The notes: generated by a model not told the origin, from the letters alone. A stretch of DNA of 64,000 nucleotides from Marinobacter adhaerens HP15 (GCF_000166295.1 NC_017506.1:1550001-1614000), one strand, 5' to 3'. Counted from the first letter of the stretch, positions 1 through 11,566 are shown. Made by a program: numbers and translations.

Positions 1-1
1 C

Positions 2-604
2 CTGCCCGCCCTGAATGCCGAGCTACCCGAGCGGGTTCGGGAGGTAACGTCTGTTGCACAGAAAGCGCCTTCAGCAGTGACGTCGACACCGTCGGACTTG
101 CCGCATCAATTCGAATCTCCGGAGCATTTCGTGGCAGAGCTGCTGCCGGTGGCCGAACGGATTGCCCGGGACTCGGGGATAGACCCGAAACTGATGGTAG
201 CCCAGGCGGCCCTGGAAACAGGCTGGGGCCGGCATATGATCCGTGGGGAGCAGGGCGAGCCCAGTTTTAACCTCTTCGGCATCAAGGCGGACAGCCGCTG
301 GCAGGGTGATGCGGTCTCCATTACCACCACGGAATATCGGGAAGGGCTGCCCATGAAAGAGCAGGCCAACTTCCGGGCCTACAGGGATTACGAATCCAGC
401 TTCCGGGATTATGTCTCTTTCCTGGAATCCAATCCCCGTTACCGGGAGGTCCTGTCGGTAGCAGACCAGCCTGAGGTTTTCGCAGAGAAGCTGCAGGAAG
501 CCGGCTATGCAACCGACCCCAACTACGGCAACAAGATCCGCCAGATCATGAACCGTGACTCATTGATGACGCTGTCCATGGGCAGTGACGGGATGAAGGA
601 GTAA
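2..604 (+). CDS. flgJ: FlgJ, C-terminal part: flagellar rod cap / peptidoglycan hydrolase (partial)
   Basis: The frame is already open at the left edge, so the N-terminal rod-scaffolding domain lies outside the window. What remains is a glucosaminidase-type (GH73) hydrolase domain. Its conserved segment runs from SGIDPKLMVAQAALETGWG, with the likely catalytic Glu in ALETGWG, through NLFGIKA to a Tyr-rich stretch (FRAYRDYESSFRDYVSFL). In the FlgJ family this domain opens the peptidoglycan so that the growing rod can cross the periplasm. The stop lies 5 bases before flgK, and the GGAG just ahead of it probably serves as the flgK ribosome site. An internal GTG at 77 is not taken as the start, because the reading frame continues upstream. 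Confidence 0.9.
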   Translation: MPALNAELPERVREVTSVAQKAPSAVTSTPSDLPHQFESPEHFVAELLPVAERIARDSGIDPKLMVAQAALETGWGRHMIRGEQGEPSFNLFGIKADSRWQGDAVSITTTEYREGLPMKEQANFRAYRDYESSFRDYVSFLESNPRYREVLSVADQPEVFAEKLQEAGYATDPNYGNKIRQIMNRDSLMTLSMGSDGMKE

Positions 605-609
605 AGCTT

Positions 610-2640
610 ATGGCAGGGCTCATAGGTATTGGTCTGACCGGCATCCTCAGTCACCAGGCCGCGCTGAACACCACTGGCAACAATATAACCAACGCCAACA
701 CGCCGGGTTACAGTCGCCAGGAAGTGCTGTTTGAAACCCAGGAAGGCCAGCGAACTGGTGCCGGCACCATAGGCAGCGGCGTGAACGTGGCGGACATTCG
801 CCGCCTGGCCAACGAATACCTGGTTCAACAGGTGCGTGAAGACAGCACCCTCTACGGAGAGCAGGAAGCCCTTAATTCGGAGCTGACCAGGCTTGATAAC
901 CTGCTCGGGGGTGAATCTACCGGCCTCAGCAATGCACTGAACAACTTTTTTGCGAGCCTTCAGAATGCCGCGGAAGATCCGACTTCCTTGCCACAGCGCC
1001 AGTTGGTCCTGAGTGAGGCACAGCAGGTTGTAAACCGTTTCCAGGCGCTGAACCAGGAATTCATCCAGCAGCGGGAATCCATCAAGACCCAGATGCAGCA
1101 GGGTGTGAAAGACGCGAATACCCTGCTGAAAAGCATTGCGGAGCTGAACCTGGCGATTTCTGAATCACCCGGCATTGCCCAGGGGCAAATGCCCAATGAA
1201 TTGTTGGATAAGCGGGATGAGAAACTGCGGCAGCTGTCGGAGCTTATTAGCATAAAAGTCAGTCCGGCGGACGGTAGCCAGGTTAACGTGTCTCTGTCGA
1301 ACGGTTTGTCCCTGGTGGTTGGCAGTAACGCTTCGACCCTCGGCACCCGGGAAAATGCCGAAGATCCGACACGTCTGGAGTTCACGCTGAGCAACGGTGG
1401 ACGCCTCGTCAATATTGATGAACAGATCACCGGCGGCAAGCTGGGTGGTCTCCTGCGTTTCGATACCGAAGGTCTGAAACCGGCATTCGATGAGCTCGGC
1501 AGGATTGCCATTGCCCTCTCCGACACCATGAATCACCAGCATGAAATCGGGATGGATCTGGAGGGCGAACTCGGTGGGCTGTTCTTCACAGATATCAATT
1601 CGCTCGAGGCGCAACGGAGCCGCGTGGTCCCTAACGGAAATAACGCGCCCTCGACCAACGGACAGTTGGCTGTCGAGATAACCGACAGTTCGGCGCTTCC
1701 GGCAGGCCGCTGGACTCTCCAGTTCAGTGGCGATGGGCGAAGCTACGAGTTGATTGATCAGGGTACTGGAAGAACCGTCAATCAGGGCCGGTTGCCCGAT
1801 CCGCCCCAGTCTGAGATTTCCATGCCCGGTTTCAACATCCGGGTGGAGGGCGGCACGTTCAATGCCGGAGACAAATATCTGATTCAACCAAGCCGGAATG
1901 CGGCGGAGAGCATCGGGCTGGTGGTCAATCGGGAGGAGGATCTGGCTTTCGCAAGTCCGGTTCGTGCTACCACCGGCGATGACAATATCGGTACCGGCAA
2001 GATTGATCAGGGCACCATGCTTAACGTCAGGAACCCCTTCACCAACTCCCTGTTGCCCGCGTTCCAATCGACCGGGCAACTGGCGAACGGGCCAATTACC
2101 GTAACATTCGACGATCCGGGAACCGGCCTGGTGTTCACGGTTACGGACGGCGGTGGAAACCCGATAGGTCCGGCAAACCGGCCCTACACGCCGGGCGTTG
2201 CCAATGAGCTGTTCAGCGACAATCCGGCGGATGGTGCCGAGTACCAGGGTTTCCAGTTCAAGATAACGGGCCAGCCGGCTGACGGTGACACCTTCGAGAT
2301 CAATTACAACTCCAACGGTGTTTCGGACAACAGGAATGCGGAACTGCTGGCGGCTCTTGGCACGGCCAACACTCTGAATGGTGGCAGCCAGAACTTTTCC
2401 GAGGGCTATGCCGGGCTTGTTGAAGATATCGGTGTTAAAACACGCCAGAGCCAATTGGATGTGGATGCCGGCAAAACCCTTCTGGAACAGTCGACCAATC
2501 AGCGGGAATCTGTATCCGGCGTTAACCTGGATGAGGAAGCCGGCCGCCTGATCCAGTATCAGGCCGCCTACAATGCCTCGGCCCAGGTCATGTCGGTAGC
2601 CCAGGATTTGTTCAATACCCTGTTACAGAGTTTCCGGTAA
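610..2640 (+). CDS. flgK: FlgK, flagellar hook-filament junction protein 1 (HAP1)
   Basis: This 676-residue protein has the typical ends of HAP1. The N-terminal rod/hook motif is GILSHQAALNTTGNNITNAN followed by TPGYSRQE. The C-terminal amphipathic helix is AGRLIQYQAAYNASAQVMSV and ends DLFNTLLQSFR. These two ends pack as a coiled coil in the axial filament, and the variable middle (about residues 200-560) is surface exposed. FlgK is exported by the flagellar type III system and joins hook to filament together with FlgL, encoded 18 bases downstream. The length is above the enteric one (about 547) and similar to other marine gammaproteobacteria. The ATG at 610 is preceded by GGAG inside the flgJ end. 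Confidence 0.96.
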   Translation: MAGLIGIGLTGILSHQAALNTTGNNITNANTPGYSRQEVLFETQEGQRTGAGTIGSGVNVADIRRLANEYLVQQVREDSTLYGEQEALNSELTRLDNLLGGESTGLSNALNNFFASLQNAAEDPTSLPQRQLVLSEAQQVVNRFQALNQEFIQQRESIKTQMQQGVKDANTLLKSIAELNLAISESPGIAQGQMPNELLDKRDEKLRQLSELISIKVSPADGSQVNVSLSNGLSLVVGSNASTLGTRENAEDPTRLEFTLSNGGRLVNIDEQITGGKLGGLLRFDTEGLKPAFDELGRIAIALSDTMNHQHEIGMDLEGELGGLFFTDINSLEAQRSRVVPNGNNAPSTNGQLAVEITDSSALPAGRWTLQFSGDGRSYELIDQGTGRTVNQGRLPDPPQSEISMPGFNIRVEGGTFNAGDKYLIQPSRNAAESIGLVVNREEDLAFASPVRATTGDDNIGTGKIDQGTMLNVRNPFTNSLLPAFQSTGQLANGPITVTFDDPGTGLVFTVTDGGGNPIGPANRPYTPGVANELFSDNPADGAEYQGFQFKITGQPADGDTFEINYNSNGVSDNRNAELLAALGTANTLNGGSQNFSEGYAGLVEDIGVKTRQSQLDVDAGKTLLEQSTNQRESVSGVNLDEEAGRLIQYQAAYNASAQVMSVAQDLFNTLLQSFR

Positions 2641-2658
2641 CGGTTGAGGTGATGTGAC

Positions 2659-3882
2659 ATGATCAGAATTTCATCACAGCAGATTTTTTCAGGCGGCATT
2701 AATCGGCTCCAGGAGCTCAATACCAGCCTGAATAACACCCAGCAACAGATCTCGACTGGCCAGAGGGTAAACAAACCTTCCGACGATCCGGTCGCTGCAG
2801 CGCGCATTCTGAAGCTGGATCAGGAGCTTTCGCGGGTTGAAACCTATCAGCGTAACGTCGACCTGGCGGACAACCGTCTGAAACAGGAAGAAAATGCTCT
2901 TTCAAGTTCGATCGATGTGATTCAGCGGATCCGGGAGCTGACGGTTCAGGCGGGTAATGGGTCATTGTCGGCCAACGACCGGCGGTCGATTTCTTCGGAG
3001 CTGGAGGAACGCCTGGGCCAGCTCGCCAATATTGCCAATACCCGTGATGCCTCTGGCGAATACATCTTTAGCGGATTCCAGGGCTCGGTAAAGGCTTTTG
3101 AGCAGGATCCCTCTGGCAGTTGGGTCTACCAGGGCGACGAGGGGCAGCGAGTCCTCGAAATCGATGATGGCGTCACCGTTCCGATCAGCGATAACGGCAA
3201 GGACATTTTCGTGAGGGTTCCTGCGGCCATCACCGGCGAACACAGCACGGTGAGCACGCCGGGCGCTTCTATTTCAGGCGTCAAGCTGGTTAACGAGGCA
3301 GATCTGGCTGCCGCCTACCCCAACTCATTCCCGGACGACATTACGGTTGAGGTTGATGCCGGTGGCAATATTATCGCTACGGACAGCCAGGGTGATGTGT
3401 TGACGGTGGATCCGGCAACCTATCAAAGTGGTGAGCCCTTTGAAGTTGCCGGTGTTGAAGTGACTCTGACAGATGCGGTTCCCGGTGCGGGGGATGTGTT
3501 TACGCTGAAGATCAATGAAAAACAGTCGGTGTTCGGCACCATTGAGAACCTGATTTCCGGTTTGAACAACATCGACAAGAGCAGTCCGGATGGGCAGTCC
3601 CAGTACGACGACCTGATTGCCAATTCCCTGATCAACCTCGATAACGCCCAGGAAAGCATTATCCTCAAGCAGACGGAGTTGGGAGGCCGGATGAACGCGG
3701 TGGAATCGACCAAGTCATTCCTGGAGGATTCGTCGGTCTACAGCAATGAAATACGGTCCCAGCTGCAGGATGTGGACTACGCAGAGGCCATCAGCACACT
3801 GAGTTTCCAGAGCTTCGTGTTGCAGGCGGCCCAGCAGTCGTTTGCCCAGGTTTCGCAGCTGTCACTGTTCGATCGATTGTAA
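2659..3882 (+). CDS. flgL: FlgL, flagellar hook-filament junction protein 3 (HAP3)
   Basis: This 407-residue flagellin-like protein starts MIRISSQQIFSGGINRLQEL and contains the conserved block STGQRVNKPSDDPVAAARI at about residues 33-51. It ends with the flagellin-type C-terminus AISTLSFQSFVLQAAQQSF and SQLSLFDRL. It forms the second junction zone, between FlgK and filament. It is about 90 residues longer than the E. coli protein; the extra sequence lies in the middle (about residues 160-290), which is predicted to be surface exposed. The start ATG follows GAGGTGATGTGAC, an adequate ribosome site. It is the last gene of the flagellar run visible here. Confidence 0.95.
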   Translation: MIRISSQQIFSGGINRLQELNTSLNNTQQQISTGQRVNKPSDDPVAAARILKLDQELSRVETYQRNVDLADNRLKQEENALSSSIDVIQRIRELTVQAGNGSLSANDRRSISSELEERLGQLANIANTRDASGEYIFSGFQGSVKAFEQDPSGSWVYQGDEGQRVLEIDDGVTVPISDNGKDIFVRVPAAITGEHSTVSTPGASISGVKLVNEADLAAAYPNSFPDDITVEVDAGGNIIATDSQGDVLTVDPATYQSGEPFEVAGVEVTLTDAVPGAGDVFTLKINEKQSVFGTIENLISGLNNIDKSSPDGQSQYDDLIANSLINLDNAQESIILKQTELGGRMNAVESTKSFLEDSSVYSNEIRSQLQDVDYAEAISTLSFQSFVLQAAQQSFAQVSQLSLFDRL

Positions 3883-3890
3883 AACTCTGA

Positions 3891-3921
3891 GCCGGCGGGC
3901 AGTTGTGTCCGCTGGCTTATT
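3891..3921 (+). terminator. Possible terminator after flgL
   Basis: GCCGGCGG (3891-3898) can pair with CCGCTGGC (3909-3916), giving 8 pairs with one G-U and a 10-base loop. It is followed by TTATT rather than a clean T-run, so termination may be partial. It lies 9 bases after the flgL stop and just before the tRNA-Leu promoter. Confidence 0.4.
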
Positions 3922-3947
3922 GCTTTCGCGATTTAGCTCAGTATAAT
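3920..3947 (+). promoter_or_regulatory. Sigma-70 promoter of tRNA-Leu
   Basis: TTGCTT (3920-3925) and a perfect TATAAT (3942-3947) are separated by 16 bases. The -10 box ends 17 bases before the mature tRNA 5' end, which suits a short leader removed by RNase P. Confidence 0.65.
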
Positions 3948-3964
3948 CCCCAACACTCTCCGAT

Positions 3965-4051
3965 GGCGGCGTGGTGAAATTGGTAGACACGACGGATTCA
4001 AAATCCGTTGGGGTAAAACCCGTGGCGGTTCGAGTCCGCCCGCCGCTACCA
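3965..4051 (+). tRNA. tRNA-Leu(CAA)
   Basis: This 87-base class II tRNA has an acceptor stem GGCGGCG/CGCCGCT (first pair G-U) and a D arm containing TGGTGAAATTGGTAGAC. The anticodon loop TTCAAAA in the stem CGGA/TCCG gives anticodon CAA, decoding UUG. A long variable arm follows (TTGGGGTAAAACCCGT), then the T arm GGCGGTTCGAGTCCGCC and an encoded CCA (4049-4051). The layout matches enteric tRNA-Leu(CAA). Confidence 0.95.
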
Positions 4052-4086
4052 TCTTCTTTTCTTCGGCGTCGTTAACAGTCCATTCC

Positions 4087-6326
<2,240 letters not shown>

Positions 6327-6355
6327 TTTATTCGCTAAACCAACGGAGATATTCA

Positions 6356-6718
6356 ATGAAAGCTTTTAAAATGCTCGTTGCCGGCCTTTTGGCTCTGATG
6401 CCTGCTCTTGCCATGGCGCAGGACCCGGCTGCTCAGGGAATGGGTGTTATGGGCCAGGTGATCTTTTTCGCCGGCTTCATCCTGATTTTCTACTTCCTGA
6501 TCTGGCGCCCACAGTCCAAGCGTGCGAAAGAGCACAAGGCTCTGATGTCCGGCCTGAATAAAGGTGATGAAGTTGTGACCTCTGGTGGTGTTGCCGGCAA
6601 AATTACCAAGGTGACTGACGATTTCATCGTTGTGGAAGTTGCTGACAACGTAGAGATCAAGGTCCAGAAAGTAGCCGTTGCTGCGGCGCTGCCGAAGGGC
6701 ACGCTCAAGGACATCTGA
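6356..6718 (+). CDS. yajC: YajC, accessory subunit of the Sec translocase
   Basis: This 120-residue inner-membrane protein has a short cleavable-looking hydrophobic start (MKAFKMLVAGLLALMPALAM), a main membrane span (VIFFAGFILIFYFLIW) and then RPQSKRAKEHKALMSGLNKG. The cytoplasmic part has the family's EVVTSGGVAGKI and VEIKVQKVAV. YajC associates with SecDF. The start is the ATG at 6356 with GGAG 7 bases upstream; an in-frame extension back to 6323 overlaps tgt and lacks support. The stop lies 95 bases before secD. Confidence 0.95.
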   Translation: MKAFKMLVAGLLALMPALAMAQDPAAQGMGVMGQVIFFAGFILIFYFLIWRPQSKRAKEHKALMSGLNKGDEVVTSGGVAGKITKVTDDFIVVEVADNVEIKVQKVAVAAALPKGTLKDI

Positions 6719-6731
6719 GCGGGGGCCATTT

Positions 6732-6757
6732 AGCCGGCCATCCCTGGTGGCCGGTTT
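6732..6757 (+). other. Hairpin between yajC and secD
   Basis: CCGGCCA and TGGCCGG can form a 7-bp stem with a 7-base loop, followed by TTTGAAT. The T-run is too weak for a convincing terminator. It may mark partial attenuation or an mRNA processing point between yajC and secDF. Confidence 0.3.
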
Positions 6758-6813
6758 GAATCTTCCTGGCTGAAACACCAAGTCTGGCCGCTAGGCCGGC
6801 TACAAGGGATCCC

Positions 6814-8688
6814 ATGCTGAACAAGTATCCGCTTTGGAAAAACCTGGTTATCCTGGTCGCGCTCGTGATCGGGTTTATCTACGCTTTGCCCAACCTCTTC
6901 CCCGACGACTACGCCATCCAGATTACCGGCGCCCGCAGTAGCACCGAAGTGAATGCCGGTGTGCTCGACAGGGCCGTTGGTGTGCTGGAAAGCCGGGGCA
7001 TCGAGGTGAAAAGCAGTACTCTTCAGGATCGGGATGCTCTGATCCGTCTCACCAACTCTGAAGACCAATTGCAGGCCCGCCCCCTGGTGCAGGCTGCTCT
7101 TGGAAACGAATACCTGGTTGCACTGAACATGGCTGCCTCCACACCCGGTTGGCTAAAGAGCCTGGGTGCCGGCCCGATGAAGCTGGGTCTGGACCTTCGT
7201 GGCGGCGTCCACTTCCTGTTGGAAGTCGACATGGAAACCGCAGTCAGCCAGCGTCTGGATGCCATGTCTGGCCAGATCAAGCGAGAGCTGCGGGAAGAGC
7301 GGATCCGCTATCGTGGCGGAGATGTTCAGGATAACCGCGAGATCGTTCTCAGCTTTCGTGATGAAGCCTCCCGCACCGAAGCGTTCAACATGGTGCGTGA
7401 CCAGTACAACGAATTCCTTCTCGATGAGCAGACCGAGGGTGATGAATTCCTCCTTGTCCTGACGCTCTCCGAGGCTGAGGTCACTGCGATTCAGGACTAT
7501 GCTCTGGAGCAGAACCTCACAACGATCCGTAACCGGGTGAATGAGCTCGGTGTTGCTGAGCCCCTCGTTCAACAGCAGGGTGCCGACCGGATTATTGTTG
7601 AGTTGCCTGGCGTACAGGACACCGCACAGGCCAAGCGCGTACTTGGTGCAACCGCGAACCTTGAGTTCCGCATGGAGGCCCGCCAGGACGCCCCCAGCAG
7701 CGAGACCGAGGAGTTTGGTTTCCGGGATCAGCCACAGCGCACCGCGCGCCTCGAGCAGGAGGTGATCGCTACCGGTAACAACGTGGCCAATGCCCAGCAG
7801 GCGTTCGACGAAAACGGCCAACCCCAGGTTAATATCACCATGGATTCCGTCGGTGGCGACCTGATGAACCGGGCCACCCGCAATGCCATTGGCCGCAGGA
7901 TGGCCGTGCTGTTCATCGAGTACCGCACGGAAACCGAAACCAGAATGGTAGACGGCGAGCCTCAGGAGGTGGAGAACCGCGTTGTGGAGAAAGGCATTAT
8001 CAGCCTTGCCACAGTGCAATCCGCTCTGGGCAGCAGTTTCCGGATCACCGGGCTTGATTCTATTCCGGAAGCCGCAGAACTGGCGCTGCTCTTGCGCGCC
8101 GGTGCACTTGCCGCCCCGATGTACTTCGTTCAGGAGAGGACCATTGGTCCGAGCCTCGGCCAGAAAAATATAGACGCCGGCATGATGTCCGTTGCGCTTG
8201 GCTTCGGGCTGGTGCTGCTTTACATGCTTGTCTACTACCGTGGATTTGGCGTGGTAGCGAATATTGCGCTGACACTGAATCTGATGCTGCTCGTTGCGTG
8301 TATGTCGATCCTCTCGGCGACACTGACCCTGCCAGGCATCGCCGGTATCGTTCTGACCGTCGGTATGGCGGTGGATGCCAACGTGCTTATCTTTGAGAGG
8401 ATAAAGGAAGAGCTGAAATCGGGCGTGCCGCCCCAGACGGCCATCAACTCCGGTTATTCCCGGGCCTTTGTTTCCATCTTTGATGCAAACATCACCACAT
8501 TGCTGGTTGCCGTGATTCTTTTCGCGATGGGTTCCGGCCCCGTGAAAGGGTTTGCGGTGACACTCTGCATCGGGATTCTGACGTCGATGTTCTCTGGCCT
8601 GATGGTCAGCCGAAGCATCGTTAACATTGTTTACGGCGGCCGCAGGGTCGAGAAGCTGTCGATCGGAGGAAAGCTCGCTAATGTCTGA
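6814..8688 (+). CDS. secD: SecD, protein-export membrane protein
   Basis: SecD is an RND-type subunit that, with SecF, uses the proton gradient to pull secreted proteins out of the SecYEG channel. The 624 residues have an N-terminal span (NLVILVALVIGFIYALPNLF), the conserved GLDLRGGVHFLLEVDMETA, and a large periplasmic part. The C-terminal five-span domain contains VDANVLIFERIKEE and SGPVKGFAVTLCIG. The length matches E. coli SecD (615). The ATG is preceded by AAGGGA. The last codons overlap the secF start. Confidence 0.97.
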   Translation: MLNKYPLWKNLVILVALVIGFIYALPNLFPDDYAIQITGARSSTEVNAGVLDRAVGVLESRGIEVKSSTLQDRDALIRLTNSEDQLQARPLVQAALGNEYLVALNMAASTPGWLKSLGAGPMKLGLDLRGGVHFLLEVDMETAVSQRLDAMSGQIKRELREERIRYRGGDVQDNREIVLSFRDEASRTEAFNMVRDQYNEFLLDEQTEGDEFLLVLTLSEAEVTAIQDYALEQNLTTIRNRVNELGVAEPLVQQQGADRIIVELPGVQDTAQAKRVLGATANLEFRMEARQDAPSSETEEFGFRDQPQRTARLEQEVIATGNNVANAQQAFDENGQPQVNITMDSVGGDLMNRATRNAIGRRMAVLFIEYRTETETRMVDGEPQEVENRVVEKGIISLATVQSALGSSFRITGLDSIPEAAELALLLRAGALAAPMYFVQERTIGPSLGQKNIDAGMMSVALGFGLVLLYMLVYYRGFGVVANIALTLNLMLLVACMSILSATLTLPGIAGIVLTVGMAVDANVLIFERIKEELKSGVPPQTAINSGYSRAFVSIFDANITTLLVAVILFAMGSGPVKGFAVTLCIGILTSMFSGLMVSRSIVNIVYGGRRVEKLSIGGKLANV

Positions 8689-9634
8689 AGATCAAAAGCA
8701 ACCGTTTGATTTCATGGGGTTACGGAAGATTGCTTCCATAATCTCCATTTCACTGATCGTGGTGTCCATTGCGCTGCTCGCAACACGCGGCCTGAATTTC
8801 GGGATGGACTTCACCGGCGGCACCTCCGTTGAATTTGAATACGCAGAGGCTCCGCAACTTGATGAAATCCGCTCCAGGCTGACAGAGGCCGGGTACGAGC
8901 AGTTTTCTGTTCAGAACTTCGGGGCTGACACGACGGTGTTGGTGCGGATGGCCGAGGCCGACAACGATCAGCTGGCACCGGAGGTTACCCGAACCTTGAA
9001 AGAGGGTGGTGCAGATCTTGAACTGGTCAGTTCCGAGTTCGTAGGGTCCCAGGTTGGTGAAGAGCTCAAGGAAGACAGTGGCCTTGGCTTGCTAATCGCC
9101 CTTGCCGTGGTGCTGATTTACGTGGGTATGCGCTTCCAGTTCAAATTCGGTATTGCCTCGGTGGTGCCTCTGGCTCACGACGTCATTATCGTTCTGGGTG
9201 TATTTGCGTTATTCCAGTGGACCTTCGATCTTACCGTTCTGGCTGCGTTGCTTGCGGTCATTGGTTATTCTTTGAACGATACCATCGTTGTGGCTGACCG
9301 CATCCGGGAGAACTTCCGCAAAATGCGTGTGGGTGAGCCCTGGGATATCATCAACGAATCCATTCACCAGACCATTGCGCGGACAATCAACACCTCGGGT
9401 ACGACGCTCGTGGTCTTGCTTGCTCTCTACTTTCTGGGTGGTGAGGCAATCAACAACTTCGCCCTGGCTTTGATTATTGGTGTGGTCGTCGGTACCTACT
9501 CTTCCATATACGTGTCTGCGAATCTGCTGATGGTGATGGGCGTTTCTCGAGATGACCTGATCGTGCCGGCAAAGGAAGGCGCGGAAAATGCCGAAGAAGA
9601 AGAGCAGCCGCCGGAGTGGCTGAACCGGATGTAA
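8681..9634 (+). CDS. secF: SecF, protein-export membrane protein
   Basis: SecF is the partner of SecD in the proton-driven late step of protein export. The 317 residues start MSEDQKQPFDFMGLRKIASI and have the signature LNFGMDFTGGTSVEFEY, VEVEL-type periplasmic beta elements, and the membrane motif GYSLNDTIVVADRIRENFRK. The start is the ATG at 8681, overlapping the secD end, with GGAGG 11 bases upstream; the longer frame from 8627 lies inside secD and is not used. The tail is acidic (NAEEEEQPPEW). Confidence 0.97.
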   Translation: MSEDQKQPFDFMGLRKIASIISISLIVVSIALLATRGLNFGMDFTGGTSVEFEYAEAPQLDEIRSRLTEAGYEQFSVQNFGADTTVLVRMAEADNDQLAPEVTRTLKEGGADLELVSSEFVGSQVGEELKEDSGLGLLIALAVVLIYVGMRFQFKFGIASVVPLAHDVIIVLGVFALFQWTFDLTVLAALLAVIGYSLNDTIVVADRIRENFRKMRVGEPWDIINESIHQTIARTINTSGTTLVVLLALYFLGGEAINNFALALIIGVVVGTYSSIYVSANLLMVMGVSRDDLIVPAKEGAENAEEEEQPPEWLNRM

Positions 9635-9661
9635 TCGTAGTTGTTCCCCGATTTCCGGGCA

Positions 9662-9699
9662 CAAAAAAAACCGCCACATAATGTGGCGGTTTTTTTTGT
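9662..9699 (+). terminator. Bidirectional rho-independent terminator between secF and the suhB-like gene
   Basis: Eight As, then CCGCCACAT-AATGTGGCGG, then eight Ts make a near-perfect hairpin with T-runs on both strands. It can end secF transcripts and the convergent minus-strand suhB-like transcript. Confidence 0.95.
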
Positions 9700-9719
9700 G
9701 TCTCAAAGAGCCCGGGAGT

Positions 9720-10531
9720 TCAGCGAGGCAGACGGCCCCGGAACGGATGCAGGACCTTGAGCACTTCGCGGAACAGCTTCGGGTTTGCAACCACCAGCTG
9801 GCGGGCGTTCCCGGTGGACGGATTGCCCGAGAAATCACCGGTCAGGGCACCGGATTCCATGGCTAGTGTGACGCCAAGATCCAGTTCTGCCGCTTCTGGA
9901 CGAAAGATGATGGCTGCGTCCATCAATCCGGCGGACACACGGGCGATATCCAGCACCACGCAGCCGGAGGTGCGGAACATACCGGAATCCCTGGCCAGTA
10001 CAGCGGCCATTTCGCCCCAGAGCATCGGATCCTCGCTCTTTCGAGCCTGGTCCAGCAGGTTGGTAGCGATGGCGGCTTTCTCCGGCAGCTTGATTTCCGA
10101 AGCGCGCACGCGGCGGCTGTTGAGCGCCGCACCATGGCCTCGGCTGGCCGAGTATTCCTCTCCGGTAACGGGGTTAACCAGCAGCAGGTTTTCAGTTCGG
10201 TTATTCTTTTCTGGGACAGGGCCAGAGCGAACTCCGGAATGCCCCGAAGGAAATTTTCACGGCCCAGGACAGGGAAAATGTGCCAGCTCTTTTCGCTGGT
10301 TCCGGCATCCGCTTCGTTCAGGGCCGCGATGCTGTGGTCCTTGTAGGCTTTTTCGAGCTGTTCGGCAAAATTGTCATAAATAGATTGCTCAACCCGTTCC
10401 AGCTGACGACGGCGTTCTGAGTCGTCCTTGCCGGTAGGTTCCTGGCGCTCGAAATGGGCTTTCAGATAATCAGACCCCTGACGCGCGACGCGCAGGGCCA
10501 TTTTAATAGCTGGTTGCATCTGAGTGTTCAT
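9720..10531 (-). pseudogene. suhB: SuhB-like inositol-phosphatase-fold protein, metal site lost, one frameshift
   Basis: The gene sits where Pseudomonas has suhB, between secF and trmJ. Read from an ATG at 10531 (MNTQMQPAIKMALRVARQGS), it stays in frame to about 10195, then continues in another frame (NLLLVNPVTGEEYSASRGHG, later SGALTGDFSG) to the stop at 9720. Restoring one base gives about 270 residues, normal for SuhB. The fold is recognisable, but the metal-binding signature normally reading IDPLDGTTNF is IFPVLGRENF, so both Asp ligands are gone. The EE and WD ligand positions are also changed. Catalysis is therefore unlikely. In E. coli SuhB also acts as a Nus factor in rRNA antitermination, a role that could survive without catalysis (inference). 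The frameshift may be real or a sequencing error. Confidence 0.8.
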
Positions 10532-10702
10532 TATCCGGGTGTGTGAAGGCCGGGTATCATAGCAAAAGATCACCCCGCTTGTATGTTTTTTGACTCAGCA
10601 ATAGCACGGATAACCAGAGGTTACGGGTACTCCGGAGGGGCAGGGTGCCTTTGCTTTCTGCTATCATTGCCGCCCTGATCAATAACCTTGGGCCTGCTAA
10701 CA

Positions 10703-11566
10703 ATGCATAAAAGCGCACTTCCACAGGAAGGGACGGAAACATTCCAGGATCAGATCCGGATCGTTCTGGTTGAGACATCCCATTCAGGCAATATCGGCGC
10801 AGTCGCCCGTGCCATGAAAAATATGGGGCTCGGCAACCTGTGGCTGGTCAACCCGTCTTCGTTTCCGGACGAGGCTTCATACGCCCGTGCGGCGGGGGCT
10901 TCAGATGTGCTTGATAGCGCCCACGTGGTGTCTTCGCTCGATGAGGCGCTTGCCGACTGCGTTCTGGTAATGGGTACCAGTGCCCGGGGCAGAAAAGTCC
11001 CCTGGCCGGTGTGCGCCCCGCCCGAGGCTGCGGCCGCGGCCGCAGAGCACGCCGGCAGTGGCCCGGTGGCCATGGTGTTCGGCAGGGAGAACCATGGTCT
11101 CAGCAACGATGAGCTGCAGCGTTGTCATTATCATATTCATATTCCCTCCAATCCCGATTACAGCTCTCTCAACCTGGCCATGGCGGTGCAGGTCATGTGC
11201 TATGAATTGCGGATGTATTACCTCCGAAGCCTTGAAGGCGGTGAGGGAAGCCCATACTTAAAGTCGATGACCCGGCCCGGGGACGAAGGATGGGATGTGC
11301 CGCCGGCGAAAGTCCACGATGTTGAGGGCTTCTTCGGTCATCTTGAGCAGGTGCTTATCGATGTTGATTTCCATCGGCGGGAGAACCCCAGGCAGCTTAT
11401 GACGCGCTTGCGGCGTCTGTTCCAGCGAGCCAGACTTGATCAGATGGAGATCAATATCCTCCGGGGCATCCTCACTGCTGTGCAGAAAGCGGCGGGCACA
11501 CGGAACAACAGCAAATCAACCGAGGCCGATACTGCGGCGACGGAACAGGACAATGGCCATGTTTGA
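10703..11566 (+). CDS. trmJ: TrmJ, tRNA (cytidine/uridine-2'-O-)-methyltransferase
   Basis: This SPOUT-class methyltransferase modifies ribose 32 in the anticodon loop of several tRNAs. The 287 residues contain [37 protein letters not shown] and the trefoil-knot SAM motif [19 protein letters not shown], followed by a C-terminal extension with [12 protein letters not shown] and INILRGIL. I chose the ATG at 10703; an upstream in-frame TTG at 10688 would add five residues. The last bases overlap cysE. The gene is divergent from the suhB-like gene. Confidence 0.95.
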   Translation: MHKSALPQEGTETFQDQIRIVLVETSHSGNIGAVARAMKNMGLGNLWLVNPSSFPDEASYARAAGASDVLDSAHVVSSLDEALADCVLVMGTSARGRKVPWPVCAPPEAAAAAAEHAGSGPVAMVFGRENHGLSNDELQRCHYHIHIPSNPDYSSLNLAMAVQVMCYELRMYYLRSLEGGEGSPYLKSMTRPGDEGWDVPPAKVHDVEGFFGHLEQVLIDVDFHRRENPRQLMTRLRRLFQRARLDQMEINILRGILTAVQKAAGTRNNSKSTEADTAATEQDNGHV

